Position numbers and translations under genes: made by a program. Positions 59,476-64,000 of a DNA stretch of 64,000 nucleotides are shown here, piece by piece (position 1 is the stretch's first letter; every line of letters starts with the position of its first letter). Under the pieces are notes generated by a model, which was not told the DNA's origin, searched no databases, and was given only the letters and a program-made list of their open reading frames with translations. Source of the stretch: Nymphalis io (Eukaryota; Arthropoda; Insecta; Lepidoptera; Nymphalidae); the NCBI RefSeq assembly GCF_905147045.1, contig NC_065888.1:2299001-2363000 (forward strand), given 5' to 3'.

Positions 59476-59784
59476 ATATGGCCGAGATGGCCTAGTGGTT
59501 AGAACGCGTGAATCTTAAACGATGATCGTGGGTTCAAACCCGGGCAAGCACCACTCAATTTTCATGTGCTTAATTTGTGTTTATAATTCATCTCGTACTT
59601 GACGGTGAAGGAAAACATCGTGAAGAAAGCTGCATGTGTCTAATTTCATTGAAATTATGCCACGTGTGTATTCTACCAACCCGCATTGGAGCAGCGTGGT
59701 GGAATGAGCTCCAAACCTTCTCCTCAAAAGGGAGAGAAGGCCTTAGCCCAGCAGAGGTACATTAACAGGCTGTTACTGTTTCTG
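59476..59784 (+). repeat. SINE-A, intact copy with 12-bp target-site duplication
   Basis: Head GGCCGAGATGGCCTAGTGG, B box GGGTTCAAACCC, tail CAGGCTGTTACTGTTTCTG. Flanked by TTATATTTATTT at 59464-59475 and 59785-59796. It carries the best-preserved A and B boxes in the window. Confidence 0.93.
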
Positions 59785-60004
59785 TTATATTTATTTGTAT
59801 ATTATTTCTAATGATACTTATTTAACAGAATAATAATTCTGGCTAGAAACACGCTTAAAACTTTTCTTATTAATGATGATGATTTTGAATGTCATCGTTT
59901 AAATTAAAAGTTTAGGCCTGTCTAAAAATTACATTCATACAAAATTAACAAGTTTATTAAATGTAAATATAGTTTAGTGTTTAGTTTATACTAAATAATT
60001 AAAA

Positions 60005-60997
60005 ATGTGTAGTCCTGTACTTCATCTGCCGAGTAACAAGGAACCACCAGAATTTATTCCATGTTATCCCATACACGTAATTTTTTTATTACCTTACACG
60101 TGAATGAATGTTTATCTCAGACACACACATACATACAAATCCTTAATAGGATGGGACTACTGTCGTATATAGTACACTAGTGTGTGCGCAACACATGTGC
60201 ATTCGCTATTCCTTCACTCTCATAATGGGATGATTCGTTTGTACTATACAACCTTCCGTGCATTTTTTTCTCTGAGGAGAGAAACGCTTCGATATTCCGG
60301 GCGAAATTTGTTTGACAATAAAACTTAATAACATATTGATCCGACCCAGCATTTGAATGTAACTAGGAACTAGATTCAATGAGACCTTCAACCAACTAAA
60401 TATGTATTAAAATACTATATATAAGAATTTTTAGATTGAATAAAGCAAAGATACTTACAAACGCTTATTTGTATATAAAATATATATTTCCTTATTATTT
60501 AAGGGTCCTCCATGTCTCCCTTGCGGAATGGACTCTGTGACTCTAAGAAGGCCGCTGATTGTTGGAGACAGTACTTTCGACTATCGACCTACAAGTTGGC
60601 CCGGGATGGTGCTCAACAATCAAGATAAAAAAGTCCGATACCAACTAATTAATTATGAACGTCCGGTTAGTACAAAATAATTCGGAAAATGTAAATGTAT
60701 CGAGTCTTTGAGTGCATTGGAATGGGAAGTATTTACTGTCAAAACGCCTAGGATCCTATCCTTCCTATACGCCTTGGATCTAGAGCTAGACACAGTTTAA
60801 CACTACTGTAGTTACTATCGTATATATTGTTTGTGTTATGTATTAATTGTTTGAAAAATATTAAATAAAATAAATCTCGAAGTCCGGGCCTGTCCCGAGT
60901 TGGTCTGATCTCTATCTCCACTTTTATTTCATAATTCTTTGTGTTTTGTCAACAGGTTCGACCTCACTATCCGTCATGTGCGCCGTCGGCTAATTGA
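60005..60997 (+). CDS. Short protein with RRPLIV-VRY module (91 aa), 3 exons
   Basis: Exons 60005-60076 (MCSPVLHLPSNKEPPEFIPC YPIH), 60504-60665 and 60956-60997, all phase 0 (CAC|GTAATT...TTTAAG; CCG|GTTAGT...AACAG). Exon 2 starts GPPCLPCGMDSVTLRRPLIV and goes on GDSTFDYRPTSWPGM, then KKVRYQLINYERP. Exon 3 is VRPHYPSCAPSAN. The central module is the counterpart of the C-terminal module of the 55620 gene (RRPLIV-DS-F--RP...VRY---NY-R), so they are paralogs in which this copy lacks the long Cys/Pro repeat part. AATAAA at about 61068. Function unknown. Confidence 0.72.
60170..60245 (-). repeat. Repeat C fragment
   Basis: Inverted: GTGTGTGCGCAACACATG and CTTCACTCTCATAATGGGAT match repeat C at 12118-12281. 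It lies in intron 1 of the 60005 gene. Confidence 0.45.
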
Positions 60998-61079
60998 ATA
61001 ATTCTTTTAATGGATAACATAAATTTAATATTATATATCTGTATAATATCTGTAATCAGTTAAGTAAATAAAATATTTT

Positions 61080-63030
61080 TATCGTATAATAATATATTTT
61101 ATCGTTATTCTTTCTACTGCTAACACAAATTGTATAGTCATAAGGAAATACTTGTTCTTCAAAATAGTGATATTAAGACTTATATGTATCTACGTATTTA
61201 ATAGAAAAAAGTCAATTTAAAAGATATTTATTTTAATAGAAATATATCTCAAAACACTACACTACTTTAACTAAATACTTAAAAAATAAATTTTAATAGG
61301 TTTCCATAAAGTGCATAAGGGGTTCATAAGGAAGTTCTTTTTATGAAATTAATATCATATAAATAATTAATTATAGAATATATAATATAACGTCTTATTT
61401 TCCTTTAGTCATTCATCATTTTACAGGGATTTTATGACTCATGATTATTAAAAAGGCCTTGGAAGTGCCCTATTAAGGAGTGCGTAAGAGCGGTCTGTAA
61501 GCACCTCTATATTTTTTTGATTTGGCTAATATAATCTTTGATTTTTGAGTTAGTGATCTAATATATGTTTAGCTACCAAATAGGTACTAAATATTGGTAG
61601 TATTATAAGCTCGATCTGTCACTTTGTACAGTCATGATGCACGCATCATTAAGGCTTCATTTAAATTCACAAAAAATCCAAAACTCGTTTTGCGGGTTAG
61701 TAGTTAAACAATGCTCTGTCTTCTTCTTTCAAATGTCAAATCAATATGGCAGAAAATAGCGAAATCAGTGCTTAGCTATACAGCGTTTAAATGTCTTTTA
61801 TAAGTGAGGCCGTTAATTATTTTCTTATTTCTTATTTGATCAGCACACTACTTATAATATACTCACCATGACTGCCTAATATAATGTACGCCGTAACTCA
61901 TATTTAAAGATAAATTTACAAAAAACATTATAAATGTAAAAATTAATAATCACCGACCAATAAAATGCTTTATTTAAAGAAAGACAATCAAGTTTTAAGC
62001 TTGTTTTGATATTCTATGATACCTATGTGCTTAAGGTTTCATAAAATTTTATGTACGCAAAGGACACTAGTTCAAAGTTCGCAAAAAAGTTTAGCTTGTA
62101 AAATACCTTGTATGCTTAACTTTAAGTAATCTTCGGAGCTTTGAAAAAATATTTAGAGCATAATTACATTTTTGATAATGAGAATAATTTCTAGTATTGC
62201 TATAATATTATGAAACGAAGCGATTGCTATAATTGTCATGGCTATAAAAAGAACAAAAGTTATTGTTGATGTTACTTTTATATACGCTCTTTTAATGCTA
62301 AACTCGGTCCCAAAATATTTGTTACTGGTGATATTCATCGCAAAAATACCAAAGAGTATTTAACAAGCGACAAAATTATAATACGTCAAAATTATTTTCA
62401 AATAAAGAAATTTGAAATATGAAACATATGTCATAACGACATTTAAACCAAGCATCGTAATCAAAATTGTGGCAAGTAATTTTAATACAAAAACCAAGTT
62501 CAAATAAATTTCATAATGTGTGACCGTATGGGTATAATCAATCAATTACAATCTATTATGTCAACAATTCAGTAAGTTATGTTTTTCGTATAATACACAT
62601 TCATTCTCGTGATTCTCCTAGCCATTCGGCGAAACATTTAAGGGTTTCTTGCTGACACGAGTGACTATTACACATTCGTAATAGTTCGTCTTAATCATTT
62701 CCCTTTGACTCTTGTCCAAAAAACTGCTCTCGACTCGATCTCGAGTGGCAAGGCGAATGACGAATGCCACTGACACGTATGTGTCTGTGAGGTATTAAAT
62801 ATAAAATGAATTTCATTATCTAGTTATAAATGAAATATTTGTAAACATTATCTAGTTATAAATCTAATAAAAGTTATTTACATCAGTAAACCAGAGGTAT
62901 TAATATTATAGAGTTAACAGCTCACTCAATAATCACATATTATAGCTTTGCTTCAGTTTTATCTATGGTCGTGTCATGCGTTTTTTCATTCATTTTGGTA
63001 TATTGGTGGATGTCTATCGTTATAACCGAC
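61080..63030. other. AT-rich stretch with a repeat D-like patch
   Basis: 61730-61810 contains CAAATGTCAAATCAATATGG and GAAATCAGTGCTTAGC, matching the middle of repeat D. A hydrophobic - strand frame at 62545-62153 is listed separately. I see nothing else. Confidence 0.4.
62153..62545 (-). pseudogene. Possible membrane-protein fragment with one in-frame stop
   Basis: Starting at an ATG (62545), 61 codons run to a TAA at 62360, then the same frame continues to a TAA at 62153, about 130 codons in all. Both halves contain likely membrane segments (LNLVFVLKLLATILITML; ITFVLFIAMTIIAIASF). It is not matched to a family by eye; a decayed multi-pass receptor exon is one guess. AT-rich DNA favours such hydrophobic frames by chance, so the call is weak. 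Confidence 0.25.
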
Positions 63031-63034
63031 TTTA

Positions 63035-63228
63035 TGTGAGCCTGTCTGGATATATACCACTAAATCACCAGATATTCTACCGCCAAACAGCTATACTAAG
63101 TATTGTTGTGTGCCGGTTCGATGCGTGAGTGAGCCAGTGAGTACCGGCACAAGGGACATAACATCTTAGTATCAATGTTTGGTGGCGCCTCAGCAATGAA
63201 AGGGATGGTTGATATTTCTGATAGTTAA
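63035..63228 (+). repeat. Repeat B copy
   Basis: Sense orientation, missing the 3' end: CACCAGATATTCTACCGCCA, CTAAGTATTGTTGTGTGCCG, GTGAGTGAGCCAGTGAG, CAAGGGACATAACATCTTAG. Confidence 0.7.
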
Positions 63229-63320
63229 AATCGATCGGTGGCATGTTGCCAGTTTTCCTTAGGTAGGTTTTAATTATAAAAATATATTTGAATCTATATT
63301 CATAGTTTTATTATTTTCAG

Positions 63321-63435
63321 ATGTAATTGCAGTGGCTATTCTGCCCCTTGCTGTGCCCCCAAATGTGCACCCTCGTGCTGCAACGGAAGCGGATCATTAG
63401 TCACAGTTTACAGTCAAGTAGCACATATCCAGTGA
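63321..63435 (+). CDS. Terminal exon of a Cys-rich gene (partial)
   Basis: After TATTATTTTCAG, the frame starting at the second base reads CNCSGYSAPCCAPKCAPSCC, then NGSGSLVTVYSQVAHIQ and a TGA. Seven Cys in the first 20 residues match the composition of the cluster. No upstream exon is identified: a repeat B copy occupies 63035-63228, and no AT|GT type leader is obvious. The exon phase differs from that of the split-start genes. Confidence 0.4.
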
Positions 63436-63750
63436 CAATAGATTCATACACGTTTGTATGGGGCATATAATAGTTATCCAAAAGTACATAGTAAGCCAAA
63501 CCTTAAGTTTCAGAGATAACGAGTTGGATAGAATTCAATCGAACCGAACGCGGGTTCGAATCGGAGCAAGCTTTTTTTGTGGTTAATGCATTTTATTTTA
63601 TTTACATAAAAATGACATGTCATCTTATGATTATAGAGGTTGATGAAATTGTGCCGAATTCATCAACCCAATTTTTACTAATCAGCGTTGAGGAATGGGC
63701 TTTGCCGCGCAGTGATACCCATAAACATAAACCCTACATAATCCCATAGA

Positions 63751-63900
63751 TTATTCTACTACTTTTATTAAATAATTAGGCATATTTCTATAACTCATGT
63801 TATAATATGTTATTTTGTCTATACAGATGCAATACTCGCTGTAGGCCAGCCTCCGCAACCGATAGCGGCATTCGACAAAGCAACAATTGCAGTCGGCCAT
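63751..63900 (-). CDS. Possible small Cys-rich protein (49 aa)
   Basis: The ATG at 63900 opens MADCNCCFVECRYRLRRLAY, SEYCICIDK and a Tyr/Asn-rich tail, six Cys in the first half. The opposite strand also looks like an exon (acceptor GTCTATACAG at 63828, then CNTRCRP ... CSRPSRCYLC), so the strand is uncertain. No poly(A) signal or paralog decides it. Confidence 0.35.
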   Translation of the reverse strand: MADCNCCFVECRYRLRRLAYSEYCICIDKITYYNMSYRNMPNYLIKVVE

Positions 63901-64000
63901 CACGGTGCTACTTGTGTACAAAAATTCTGATATTCTGTACATTATAAAACCATTTTAAGAAATTACTGGTACTTATAACAAATTGAATTGTAAAATAATT

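Overview
This window looks like nuclear DNA from a lepidopteran insect, probably a butterfly. It is AT-rich and gene-poor, with spliced genes of GT-AG introns, chymotrypsin-fold digestive-type proteases, clusters of short Cys/Pro-rich proteins, and dense SINEs, LINE relics and a PIF/Harbinger DNA transposon. I cannot name the species. Three dispersed repeat families recur and are labelled here: SINE-A (about 300 bp, tRNA-derived head with A and B boxes), repeat B (about 290 bp, 3' end CTATAAAA...), and repeat C (about 150 bp, class unknown).

Layout. 1-19.4 kb has no convincing gene; it holds copies of SINE-A, B and C, a MITE-like repeat, two reverse-transcriptase scraps, microsatellites and AT-rich DNA. 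19.5-29.8 kb is a trypsin-like serine protease array: a decayed copy (SP1 pseudogene), an intact 4-exon + gene (SP2), an RTE-type LINE relic, and an intact 4-exon - gene (SP3). A fourth member, SP4, lies apart at 48.4-51.9 kb and has lost its catalytic serine. 31.9-33.3 kb carries an R1-like LINE tail and a U6 snRNA chimeric retrocopy. 34.1-37.3 kb is a first cluster of Cys-rich genes. 38.0-40.9 kb is a complete-ended Harbinger element whose transposase and MADF-BESS accessory gene are interleaved on opposite strands. 43.5-44.5 kb is a second RTE LINE relic. 52.8-61.0 kb is a second Cys/Pro-rich gene cluster, with further Cys-rich exons at 63.3-63.9 kb.

How the parts fit together. The proteases share exon lengths (49/163/256 nt, then 288 or 297 nt), phases and, for SP1-SP3, a GATA-motif promoter block, so they are tandem/inverted duplicates of one ancestral gene. 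The Cys-rich genes fall into subfamilies: one with an RNGLQ-DC core (34-36 kb), one with a C-terminal RRPLIV...VRY module (55.6 and 60.0 kb), and one with CGPC/CPC repeats (37.1 and 52.8 kb). They resemble insect male-specific (Mst84D/Mst87F-type) sperm-tail Cys-rich proteins, but that role is inference. The most unusual points are two genes whose ATG appears to be split by an intron (AT|G TGT), an in-frame Cys-rich extension beyond a TGA stop, a 290-bp identical duplication dropped into a TA microsatellite, the interlocked Harbinger gene pair, and the U6-fusion retrocopy with a 13-bp target-site duplication.
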